Shown here piece by piece: positions 1 through 10,272 of a stretch of 64,000 nucleotides of DNA. This DNA comes from Allacma fusca (taxonomy: Eukaryota; Arthropoda; Collembola; Symphypleona; Sminthuridae), in the NCBI GenBank assembly GCA_947179485.1, contig OX359249.1:8680001-8744000 (forward strand), read 5' to 3'. Both the position numbers and the translations under genes were made by a program. The notes beneath the pieces were generated by a model. It worked only from the letters and a program-made list of their open reading frames with translations. It did no database searches and had not been told where the DNA came from. Every line of letters starts with the position of its first letter. The stretch's first letter is position 1.

Positions 1-392
1 TTGTCACATATAACTGAACTAACGCTGTTTTCAAGAACATTTACTAGTTTCTGAGCTTCGTTCTCGTTATGCGGCATATGTATATTATAGATATGCAGAG
101 TCTTTTCTAAGTTTGTAATACTGATAACTTGTAGCCGTCCTGATAGAAGCACTTTATGTGCAGTTGTAAAACAGTTTTTAGTAAATATAGCTGTGCCACT
201 GAAAGCACTCACTGGAGGATTGTAGTGTTCAATATATTCTTTAACGTTGCACTTGTTATGTATTGTCGGATTAATGTTAGTTTCCTGTATACATATTATG
301 TCAGGAGTAAGCTTGAGTATTAAGTTGTTTAGTTCGTGTGTCCGTTTTGCATTTCTAAGTCCTTGTGCATTGTAAGTTATTATTACTGTCAT
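1..392 (-). CDS. Retrotransposon ORF2 N-terminus: APE-type endonuclease (partial)
   Basis: This frame was read from the reverse complement. It starts at the ATG at 392-390 and is open for 130 codons to the window edge. Residues 1-8 read MTVIITYN, followed by AQGLRNAKR, matching the first strand of exonuclease-endonuclease-phosphatase folds in which an Asn binds the metal. About 30 residues on, LTPDIICIQET carries the catalytic Glu that defines APE-like nucleases. Later, a GTAIFTKN segment and a YNIHMPHN strand fit the middle of the same fold. In this family the enzyme nicks target DNA to prime reverse transcription. The catalytic Asp and His and the reverse transcriptase domain are not in view. 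The start is the first ATG after the ORF1 stop, 23 bp downstream and in a different frame. Confidence 0.82.
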   Translation of the reverse strand, partial: MTVIITYNAQGLRNAKRTHELNNLILKLTPDIICIQETNINPTIHNKCNVKEYIEHYNPPVSAFSGTAIFTKNCFTTAHKVLLSGRLQVISITNLEKTLHIYNIHMPHNENEAQKLVNVLENSVSSVICD

Positions 393-415
393 TGAGGTTA
401 GTAATATTATTGGCA

Positions 416-1498
416 CTACTCGGACTCACTTTCGTTACTTTTAAGAATATCTACAATATATTGTAAACTATCTCTTTCAAATGAGTGTCTATCAGGTTTC
501 AATACAGTTTTAAGTTCAGATAGAGTAGTAATTAGTGTGGGTTTGTCAAAGGAAATTGCGGCTTGTTCAATATGCATTAGTTCACCATCTCCGTTTCTTG
601 GCATGCTTTGTAGGAATCTGAGTAATGCACTGTTGCTACATGGTTGCCCCTTATTAAAGATCATGGTTTTCCAAAATTGGTAACACCAATCATGTGTTCC
701 TCTTGTTTTCACATTTTTAAGAACTTTTAATTTGGTTTTTCGTTTTCGCTTGTTACTGTTAACACCATCTTCATTACCACTCTTTCCATCGTCTGCACTG
801 TTTGCACTCTCTGGGTTACTGATATGCCTGGATCTGATATTCGTGAGTTTCAGATTTTCGGGTATTTTGGATAACGATGGATAATTTTTGGGGTCCAGTT
901 TAGGTGGACTGCTATCAGCAGCTGCGTTGGCGTACGTGATCATTTTTTTAAGTTCACATTTGTTTCCAATGTGTTCATAGCTCCCACAGGTGAAACACTT
1001 CCTACGTCCTACTTGTGTAGTTATGATATGCTTTCGTTCCCCATGTGTAACAGCTATAGTCTCAGGAAGGAACATTTCTTCGTCAAAAGCCATAAGTAGG
1101 CTTCTTGTGAAGCTCATGATGTGTTTGAAACATTCATCAACTCCGAATACGGGTTCAAATTCGATTTTGGACTTGATCCTGCCATACTTTTGAAGCTCTC
1201 GTTCTATTCCTTCATTCTCAATAAATGGGGGAACTCCCATTAGCTTAACTCGTTTCAAAGGAGTGATGTACGGCCAAATAGTCACACATTGAGTTTTGAT
1301 TTCAATAAATGTCAGGGCACGGAGTTTTTCTGCAGATTCTTCATCCGAAACCCATATGCCGTAGTTGAGTTTCACTTTGCCGATATTTTTAATTCGCATA
1401 GGATCCCCTAACTTTTCTGTGACAGCCTTCAGATAGTCGTTTATTGTAGCTCCGTCCACATTTTTTATTACAAACCCGTACTCCTTTGGCTGTGCCAT
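416..1498 (-). CDS. Retrotransposon ORF1: RRM-like and CCHC zinc-knuckle RNA-binding protein
   Basis: A complete 360-residue frame. Residues about 80-115 (PLKRVKLMGVPPF, then IERELQKYGRI) look like an RRM-type fold. Residues 168-181 form a CX2CX4HX4C zinc knuckle (Cys168, Cys171, His176, Cys181). The order GVPPF, ELxxYGRI, a short HxxSF(T)R motif, then a single knuckle is what I recall of ORF1 proteins in Tx1-type elements. Elements of the jockey and I groups usually have several knuckles. The C-terminal third (about 185-280) is polar and basic, with KRKRKTKLK near 251, and is probably disordered and nucleic-acid binding. The protein would coat the element RNA and form ribonucleoprotein particles. 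No stop or frameshift is seen. It is a mobile-element protein, not a host gene. Confidence 0.85.
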   Translation of the reverse strand: MAQPKEYGFVIKNVDGATINDYLKAVTEKLGDPMRIKNIGKVKLNYGIWVSDEESAEKLRALTFIEIKTQCVTIWPYITPLKRVKLMGVPPFIENEGIERELQKYGRIKSKIEFEPVFGVDECFKHIMSFTRSLLMAFDEEMFLPETIAVTHGERKHIITTQVGRRKCFTCGSYEHIGNKCELKKMITYANAAADSSPPKLDPKNYPSLSKIPENLKLTNIRSRHISNPESANSADDGKSGNEDGVNSNKRKRKTKLKVLKNVKTRGTHDWCYQFWKTMIFNKGQPCSNSALLRFLQSMPRNGDGELMHIEQAAISFDKPTLITTLSELKTVLKPDRHSFERDSLQYIVDILKSNESESE

Positions 1499-1781
1499 AA
1501 CTGTCGAGGTAGGGGTTTCCCCCTGTTCTACACTGTTCCTTATATCTTATTTCACGGATATAACAGTTTTTCTTTAAGTCTACTTTGCACGATTTTAAGA
1601 TTTGAATACACAATCAGTTAGGTGATTGTAATGATAAGGGAGCTCTGTTTAACTACGTCTACTCACTACAAACTCCAAACTCGTACATACCGTACATACC
1701 TAATTACACAGACTCAGGTGTATGCACCTAGCCATACCACTCTATCAGCATATACGGATCTCTCAGTCTTAAGTACACACA
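1499..1781. other. Flank upstream of retrotransposon ORF1 (5' UTR and/or host DNA)
   Basis: No coding frame I trust. The ORF1 frame stays open a short way upstream of its ATG, but no better start is evident. A short inverted repeat, CAATCA and TGATTG separated by 6 bp, sits at 1611-1628. The retrotransposon/host junction must lie in or near this stretch, but I cannot place it. Confidence 0.4.
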
Positions 1782-1815
1782 TCTCACTCTCTCTCTCTCT
1801 CTCTCACTCTCACTC
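1782..1815. repeat. (CT)n microsatellite near the retrotransposon 5' end
   Basis: A CT tract with two CA interruptions. It lies about 280 bp upstream of the ORF1 start codon. Confidence 0.9.
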
Positions 1816-4626
1816 GGAGGAGTTTATCTTGAAAAGTCTTGAAAGAGATGTTCTCAGAGGAGCAAATATTATAATGTAAGAATGGGGTATATTGACACAT
1901 TTTTCCACGATTTAATCATGTTCTTATAGTATGTAAACGAGATCCATGTGTTTGGGAAGGCTCTCAAACTCACTCCAACCTCAGATACAGATAGTCAAAT
2001 GGGCCTATGCATATATAGAGGACAGGGTCCTTGTGGGAAGGAGACACTAATTACTGGGTGTAGGGTAAGGTCCGAGACATATGCAAGTAATAGAGAGATA
2101 TGTATCTATGTACATATAATTATTTATACCTATATACTTAAGAGCATACAGTCCGTTCCACACTCCCTGTCAGACCAGAGATGGATATATACATACTGGA
2201 AAAATAACAAAAAAGGTGTCACGGTCAGTCAAGAAGGAGAAGAAAAAGAAGACAGCAAAGAAAACCCATCACTTGGACAGACAGATCGATTAATGAAACA
2301 CGAAAACTCCTTATTGTAACAAACCTTATCGATGTTTGTTCAAGTCTGTCCCGCCTTGTCATATTTATGAATATCTATGGACTAACCCGTTGAAACATTT
2401 CTCCCAAAGGATGGGAACCATTTAAAGTGTCTCGCCATTTGCTGTTTATTTACTTGCGTAAAATTGTCGATTTATGAGTTACTACTAATAGTCCCCATAT
2501 AGTCAGCACATGGAGCTACTCCTATTACGTACATAGAGTCCAGAGGTATACGTATGTATAATTCCTCCATATGCTTATCTTTCTCAGCTCTCAGAATTAT
2601 CATTGTAGACGCATATATAGGGATATACTTATACATACGTATGTATGTATATAGATCCAGAATCCTCAAGTGCTCTCGATGGCCGTAAGGTTTCCACACA
2701 CAAAAAATCAGTTGACATGAGTACATGTGAGTTTAAAAGGACTTCCGACTTGGCTTCCCAATGAACCATACAATTGACTCTATGTACGTGTTTATTATCC
2801 TATTTAGTGAAAAACAGCAATAACAAATGGACAGGGAGTTTGATTTTTTCTCCTCTTCCCAAAACTTTTAAAAGTCATCCCTCCCCGTGAGTTCCCAAAT
2901 GGAGGGATTATAAAACGTTTTATTTCTACTACAGCTCGCAGATAAGGAGACTACTCTTTCTCCGAATTAACATCAAAAATTGCATTCATATTTCTTAGAG
3001 GCCGGGCCGAGGAGCTGGTAATTATAAAGTGGGGCTCAAAGTCGGTCAGTAGTAAGACAAGACAAGACAATGATTTTTTCATTTCAGAAACTATTTATTT
3101 GGGAAACAGATACTCGGGGCATGGAGATACACCTGTTTTTTTTAAAGGAACAAATCCCTGTACCTGCTAGTAGTTCCTAATAATTTGAAGGAGCTACTGT
3201 CCTGTGATACATGTGGATATAGTGCTTGTATGTATCTACATATTGATAAGTGGCGTTCCAGGCTATAGTCAAATATTTTTTGGGCCTACATAGATGTGTG
3301 TGTTATTCCGGATAGGATCTTGAGTATTAGAAGGTAGTCATATAGTTGAGGGAATGCATGAATTTTAGACGGTTCACAGTTGGTTATCTTCTGGTTAGTA
3401 AATATATGTTAAAGAGGGATAGACTTGAAAAGGCTGAGAGGACTGTTGTGGCAGAGAGATATAGAAGGAAAGACAAGACATGAACATATTAGTTATTTCA
3501 ACTTATTGAGGCAGATATAGATTCATGGGATTTTACACTGTTTCCTTTGTTGGGTCTTAGTGCTCAACTGTGTGTGGATGGGCCCTGGCACTCATGAGCT
3601 ACTTCAAGTCCACTGTAGACTTTAAAAGTGAATATTAGAACGTAGTTTTGCTCCAAGGGGAAGCTTAATTCCTGGAAAGCTGGTGAAAAATATGCCACTT
3701 GTCAAATCCTGAACTTGCATGGAGCAATAACGTGACGCTGGCTCCTTGGGACAAAATCTGAAGCCGCAAACATTGTGCTCCATTCACAGGACGTTATATC
3801 TAGCTGATGTTTTATTGTTTTTTTTCCCCCGTCTGTTTACCAAACCTTCCCCTGGAACTGCTCAGGCCACAGTACGTGAGTCTCCGTACATGTCTTGTAT
3901 ACCTAGATACAGATAGCTCAGGAAATCTTTTCTCTTTCGTACCATCGATACGGATCTTCTTCACTCTCCCCTAATAATATCCTTGAAGAGCACATTATGC
4001 AGGTATATCATGTTCTCCTCCGTCTCTTGACTACCTTCACAACAGTAATATTTATCCTGCATGCTGTTCCACAGATTTGAAGGAACCTGACTCACATATC
4101 TACCTATTCCTACAACGACTACTGCGCTACCACTCACTGGAACAACTATTACCCTCAAAATAGCTTATGAATTTTTCTCCCAGGAAAATATTTTCCAAAA
4201 AAATTTTTCTCATTGCTCAAGAGCAATCGTGTGGAGAGGTACACTGAGACGAAGAGTGTAAGCTCCAATTTGGCCTCTAAAGTGTGGCCTCACTTCTGGA
4301 CAGACGGAGGAGATTTGAGACTGGGGAGAGAAGAAAAATTGATATACATATGTTTATGTCTGGAGTTCCCCCCCCCCATGGGCTTTATCTGATCACTTGT
4401 ACTCTGGTATTATTTCAAAAAGATAGACTTTTCATTAGCAATAGGACCAAATTAACCACTTGTTCAATACATTGTACCATTTACATCCTCCGGTTTGCAC
4501 TACCCCAAGTCAAGATGATGAATCCTTTATGGCTTAATAATAATATTTATTTCCCTGGAATCATTTTAGGGTCTTTCAATTTGTGACCTACGAGTTGAGT
4601 TTGGATCTGTGAGGATCATCTGGAGC

Positions 4627-4652
<26 letters not shown>
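4627..4652. repeat. (GA)n microsatellite
   Basis: Uninterrupted GA dinucleotide run of 26 bp ending in GATAGAG. Confidence 0.92.
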
Positions 4653-4658
<6 letters not shown>

Positions 4659-5740
4659 AATGGAATGGAAAGGACTGGTTCAAAGATCTAGTGTTGCATG
4701 TTGGCCTCCCAAAGGGTTAAATTGTGTCCATTACTGCTCCATTATACTTAATTTTTATGGGATTACTCTGGACTCAGGATTTATCTTTCTTTGTATTTGC
4801 TCACTTTCTCTGCGGTGTTTATAGTCAATTCATTTCATCATTCAAACCATTTACCTTCAATGGATTTCAAGAGAGGAATGGAAGCTGTGGGGTGCTCAAC
4901 ATTGACTAGGTTAGGCCACTGGATTGAGTAAGCGGGTGTAATTGATCCATTTTACTACTTGAGTCCTTCCCAGCTCCCAAGTGCAGTGATGTCTAATAGA
5001 GTGTATAATTTTATTCAAGATTACAGACCCGTCCCATTGTTTTTTTTTTTTTTTTTGCATTGATATAAAAGATTTGGAAGATCAGCTATTAAAAGATAAG
5101 GGCGACTGTGCTAAAGAAGGGAGATTGTCTTTATTAGAATTATTATATCTGACATGGTCCATGAGTCACAGTTAGACTTACCCCCTCATGAAATGTTTGA
5201 GGTATTATTTTTATTATGGTGACTGTGAATTGTATACAAACGGGATTAAGTACAAGTTGTCCATACTTAATTATAAGGGAGTTATCCCAGGGATGTGTAC
5301 TCCCAAGATGAGGAGACAAAGACCACTTCCATTCCCCCCCCCTCCCCCCTCACAATTCATCAGCAGAAGAGGATCTATTTAACAATCGACATTTCTTAGG
5401 ACATATGAGAAGGGGAAGGCTATGCATTAGGAGGGCTAGCCCACTCCTCATATGATGCTCATGACGATGATGGTCCACTATCAATTGAAATTATATGAGA
5501 CTTATTAAATATGTTAAATCCAAAGGTCTCTGATTAACAGCTCGTGATGATGGTACTGGAAGGAGTATGGGGAATTAAATATCAAAAGTAAATAGTATTC
5601 GTAACCACATGAACCCTATAGCCCTATACATCTACCACAATACCATACACCTACATGGATTTTTAGATAGGTTTTTAAAGGGGAGGGTTGAGTTGGGCAA
5701 TATGAAACCAGTATTGTGCATTGTGCAAGAAGTCTTCCAC

Positions 5741-5744
<4 letters not shown>

Positions 5745-5789
<45 letters not shown>
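5745..5789. repeat. (AG)n microsatellite, 45 bp
   Basis: An uninterrupted AG run, among the longest in the window. It makes overlapping artefact frames of Arg-Glu (+) and Ser-Leu (-), which should not be taken as proteins. Confidence 0.95.
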
Positions 5790-5793
<4 letters not shown>

Positions 5794-8563
5794 ACCAATT
5801 TTATTTTTCGCTCTGAAGCTTTGCTTCGTCATCTTTCTTCTGTCTTTTAGATTTCATATGCATGTTCCAAGGCACAGGGGCTGACATTATTGTTCCTGAA
5901 CGAGGAAAAAACGGAACAACAATACTAAGGAAAAGAGTCGCCTTCGTGTGTGTCAGTGTGTATTTTTAAAGGGGCGCTACATCTTTGATCTCCTGCCCAA
6001 GTCTATTTCATTTCAATGACTAGGATACTTTGACTCCATACAGACACACCTCTCCTAGTCTACTTTTCTTCTCCACAGAGAAAAATCCAGAGTGACTCTC
6101 AAGAATCCCCTGTACAATAATAAACGATACATTTAGTAGGAAGGGTAGAATTTCGGAAGGTAAAGTCTTGCTCAAGATTAGGAAGGCCATGTGGTTCTAT
6201 ATATCTACCCTATACAGGCTATACTGTATGTATAAAAACTCATGTAAGTACTTGTCCATGGGAAGTGCGTCTGAGCACCACGATATATATGAGGTCATAC
6301 ACTGTCAGGTTTGGATACACTCAGACAATCATATAGATATAGTTCCCTATATAGGCCCTGTAATAATATCTACTGTAAAGTCCCTAATAAGTTTGGCCCA
6401 ATCCCGGATTTATATATGTAAAGGGAGCAGGCTGCATATCCAATTCCATATGAATGTATTTTGGTGTAAGTATATACCTGGAGCCTCAAGTATCAATACA
6501 TAGGTCCTTGTATCCATACCTGTTCGTTTGTAATTATTTACAGAGAGCTTTCCAAGACCTTCCTAGGTCATACAGTCTGCAGGTACTTGTTGACTCGAGA
6601 GTAAACAAAAATTTGCCAACGAACCGTGAAATCTTTATGAAAAGGCAAGTAACTAACTCATAACAAACATGTCATACCACATTAGAAACCGAGCTGAAAC
6701 CAAGATAAAACAATCGTCCTTTCCCATGTATTACTCCATGAAAGACACTTGAGGACAACAAATGTCCATCCAATCTCTCAGGATATAACTACAACCCACC
6801 AAAGTGAAACGCATTATCAGAGTACAAAGTCGGACTCTGTCTAATAAATCCAAAGTCAAATTACTCTGGAAACTGTATAGATATCTCCTGTATTGAGGAG
6901 CTCCACTCACCATATAGTCTCACATCTCAAATAACAAAGCCTCAAAAGGGCCAGACCATTCTCCTACTTTCAAAATATTGTCTCCCTAATCCTATAATTC
7001 CGTCTCCCAAAGCCTCCAAATTGACGTCGCATTTGCCAATCTTCCCTGGAAGAAACCAAATGAATGGAAACCAATTACAGAGATATTTCCATTAGAAAAA
7101 TCCTCCCCAACTTGAATTCCAAGTCCTCCACGAGCTGATTTATCTTTCAAGATAAACACACATCGTATTTCTTGAGCCTTGTTATTAAAATAATAAAGAT
7201 TCACCAGATAGGGCATGCATAATCAAGGAACTCCGTCCGGGCTTGAGCAATCAAATCACCAATCAGATAAACTCAAATGGTCCGAAAGTCCCCATCATCA
7301 TTCTTGTCAGGGTGTAGGAAGTGGACTTTAACAACTGCTCACAGTCAGCAACAAAAAAAACCATGCAAATTTCCGACCGTACGAGAAGAATCAATAATTA
7401 TTATTGTTATTCCCCTGCTACTCTGCCAGTCCGGATTTTAACAAGGTCTTTTGAGTAACTCAAATCCTCCTACCAGTCAGTTCTTTAACCCGCTTCTCAA
7501 CACTTGAAACATCCCCTCAGAAATTGTTTACTCAATTGCTATTATACCTCATGGGAATTTTGAACCCCCCCCCCCCAAAAAAAAATACTAGGACAGTACG
7601 CCAATAACCCAAAGTTCAGGAACTCATTTCAATTAAAGAGATTCACAAGAGCTGGCCGTTGAAATTAAATTTGCATTAAATTCTTTTGAGCTGATCTGTT
7701 CCTTGCTATTTTAAATACCCCTTCCTCTTTCTAATAGAAAAATGTGAGTACAGTTCCCATTACCAAGATTTTAATTATTCCTATTATTATTATAGGATGG
7801 TTACTGGTTACTTTAATTGGATTGGGGCCATTTGTTCCTTTGACATATCTCGCTCGTATATATAGAGAGGGTGGTATAATTACCACTATTTCATATCAAT
7901 ACTCGTGAAACTTAAAAACAAACTTAAAACAAACTTAAAAAAAACATTTGAGTTGGACTAACCCCTAAAAATAGTCTGGTTGGAAAAGGTTAACCTCAAA
8001 AGCATGTGAGCTTTGTCAACGTGGCAATACTCCACTGTGCTTCTACTTACTAATATATCTAATTATGTATTATTAAAATAATAATTTCCCCTGAAATATA
8101 CATTGGATTATATATTGCTTTCCTCAGAATCCCCATATCTTTGTTCACCGCTCTCGCTCCACCAACGCTATAATAAGTACGGATGATTACCGCTGTAGGA
8201 TGCTGTGGTATTGTTTTGGAATAGTTGGTTGGGTTGATGTCTTCTCACTATATGTGCCCATTTACCCATAGTATCTCCTTTCTGGCTTCTGGATGCTTTA
8301 AAAGACACGGACAGGAATTATACCCAAGAACAGTTTCCTTTTGCAGGAGCGTATTAAATCCTTCGAGCTCATTCAGTAAAATTGCTATCATTCTTTCTGC
8401 TTGTACGCATATATTCTCATTCTCATGCTCACACATCAACCATACCCAAGTTCACACACGTACATATACCAATTACATACATAATACATACCTCGGGGAA
8501 CTTGCAGATAAATGCAGAAATGAAATGTACACATGTATGTGTGGACTGGTCCAATCTCCACAA

Positions 8564-8594
8564 ACACACACACATACACACACACACACACACA
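8564..8594. repeat. (CA)n microsatellite
   Basis: CA run with a single CATACA interruption, inside the low-complexity 234-codon frame. Confidence 0.92.
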
Positions 8595-9433
8595 TGTTAT
8601 TCAAGTCTGTCCGTATGCATGCGTCCTCCCAGCATATATGTATCTGTGTAGATTCATGTGCCCTCCCATATGTACATGACCGTACAGCAACTCAGTGTCT
8701 CTACAGTAGCCTCTCATCATACGCCCTGCCCCAGAGTCCACAAATCCTGGCTCTGACAGTCACATCATGCTCCTATAAAAATAAAAGGAATAATTTGGTC
8801 CCAAATTCCAGAATCCATCGAAATCATTTTTGGTCCTCAAACTCAGCTCTTCTATCGACAGCGGACTGTAATAAATTGCATTTAGCAAGTTATAGGGTTT
8901 TTCTGGTAGAGTTGCAAAGAGAGCATTGAGCTATACAGTAGATCTGTACTGGTAAGGATGAGCAGGCATGGGGAAGCTACACTCTTCCTGTAGGAATGTC
9001 CCTTGGAGGAGAATTACTGTGAGAGTGGGGACAATATTTGAGGATAATATTTTGGGGACGGTCCCAAATATTTCCAAATTTTAATTGGGTGGGGTAGAAA
9101 TATTCCCAGGATTGAGAGGGGGAATTTGGGACTGGTTTCGGGGTGCTGGAAGAAAGATAATATACTGTAATGGACTGTGTGGTTCGAAGGATTTATCTCC
9201 GAGGAGAGTTTGCACACTGCAATGTATACATGGAGAAGTGTGTGATATGAGCGGAGAATAAACGCAGACTGATTGTGAGTGGTGGCAATTACCATGTTAA
9301 ACCATAGAGCATGTTCACTTGATACAGCTCCGTCCCAATATGTGTACTTACTTACTTACTTTAAACTGTGTACAGTCTCATGAGGCTGAGAGATTGGAAG
9401 GAACTCACCCCCGAACGACTGGAGCTACTCTAT

Positions 9434-9463
9434 GAGAGAGAGTGAGGAGAGAGAGAGAGAGAG
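9434..9463. repeat. (GA)n microsatellite, imperfect
   Basis: GA tract broken once by GTGAG. It lies about 530 bp upstream of the cyclin D start codon. Confidence 0.85.
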
Positions 9464-9899
9464 CCACACGTTTATACTCAGAGCCACACTACTCTCACGT
9501 TTAGATGCAGACCATGCTTGGAAGCGGTCGGAGCACTCGAGTTCCACTATAATAAGTAATAGTAAATAAAGTACACATTTTGTAGCCTATCTGTTCAGTG
9601 CTTGACTTACGATTCCGAGAACCATACTACTATAATATATAATAATACAAACTCCGCTGCGGATCCCCATGAACTTATAGTTAAAGGAGTAGTAATTATT
9701 CAAGGATACAAAATTAACAATTTTAAGTTTATAATTATTTGTATGTGTGTTCCAAAAGTTTTAGTACACGATTTGCGGAGAGCAATGTCGCTCTCATTTA
9801 TCCCTTGAGTTCGTCTTCCCCCGCCCCCATTCCCTCCCTCGAACTGAAAATGTTCACACGGTAATCATTATTATTATATTGAGTGGAAGAAAAAAAAAA

Positions 9900-9996
9900 T
9901 TAAAAAAATAAATTTGTGCAAAATTCAAAGAAGAAATTCAGTGTCTTACTAGTAATTAATTCGTCGACATAGTCTCAATTTCTCAACTCAGTCATC
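9900..9996 (+). promoter_or_regulatory. Possible core promoter / 5' UTR of cyclin D
   Basis: An A-rich block (9901-9914, containing AAAAAATAAATT) lies about 30 bp before TTCAGTGT at 9937-9944. The latter resembles the arthropod initiator TCAGT with A+1 at 9940, and would give a 57-base leader. Just before the start codon, TTTCTCAACTCAG (9979-9991) also looks like a 3' splice acceptor, so the leader could instead be joined from elsewhere. The two readings compete, and sequence alone does not decide. Confidence 0.25.
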
Positions 9997-10272
9997 ATGG
10001 ATCTGACCTGTGATGAGGAAATGCTTTCGGAGTCCGAGGGTGGAACTCCAATGCCTCGCCGACTTCAGAATGACCCGGCTGTTCGCCCCATGCAATTTTT
10101 TGATGACATGCCACCAGCCATCATTGACCCATCACTTGTCCAGGATGACCGTGTCTTGGAGAATATGCTTAAAGTTGAGGAACGACTCATGCCCAGCGTC
10201 GTCTCCTTTAAACTCATCCAAAGTGAAATCACACCAGATATGCGACAGTCCGTTGCCACTTGGATGTATGAG
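9997..10272 (+). CDS. CycD: Cyclin D exon 1 (residues 1-92)
   Basis: It codes for the LxCxE motif (3-7), an acidic/proline-containing linker about 25 residues longer than in human D1, and the start of the cyclin box: DDRVLENMLKVEERLMPSV, then MRQSVATWMYE. It ends at GAG before GTGAGT, phase 0. Vertebrate CCND1 exon 1, as I recall it, ends at the same Glu of ATWMLE. Confidence 0.95.

Larger units (their letters stand above)
1..1620 (-). mobile_element. Non-LTR retrotransposon (Tx1/L1-Tx1-like), 5' portion, continues off the left edge
   Basis: A LINE-type element reads right to left. The order on the minus strand is 5' flank, ORF1 (1498 to 416), a 23-bp gap, then ORF2 (392 to 1, still open at the edge). 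ORF1 carries an RRM-like stretch followed by one CCHC knuckle. ORF2 begins with an APE-type endonuclease. That pairing is typical of the L1/Tx1 side of the non-LTR elements. Both frames are uninterrupted, which suggests a young copy. The right border is not defined: 1620 is only an approximate limit, and the 5' UTR could extend towards the CT repeat at 1782. The reverse transcriptase and 3' end lie outside the window. Confidence 0.8.
1816..9899. other. Intergenic DNA, no gene recognised
   Basis: AT-rich sequence with simple repeats. Open frames here are short or low in complexity. The longest, 234 codons at 8225-8929 (+), runs through a CA repeat translated as Thr-His and shows no domain. I see no conserved exon, tRNA or transposase. 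Regulatory sequence for the cyclin D gene downstream may lie here, but nothing marks it. Confidence 0.5.

Noticed and set aside
990-1193. Plus-strand 67-codon frame opposite ORF1
   Set aside because: It is the antisense shadow of the retrotransposon ORF1.
8225-8929. A 234-codon plus-strand frame, the second longest in the window
   Set aside because: It runs through a CA repeat translated as Thr-His, has no domain or biased codon pattern, and is rich in Cys, His and Ser as expected of random frames through pyrimidine- and CA-rich DNA.
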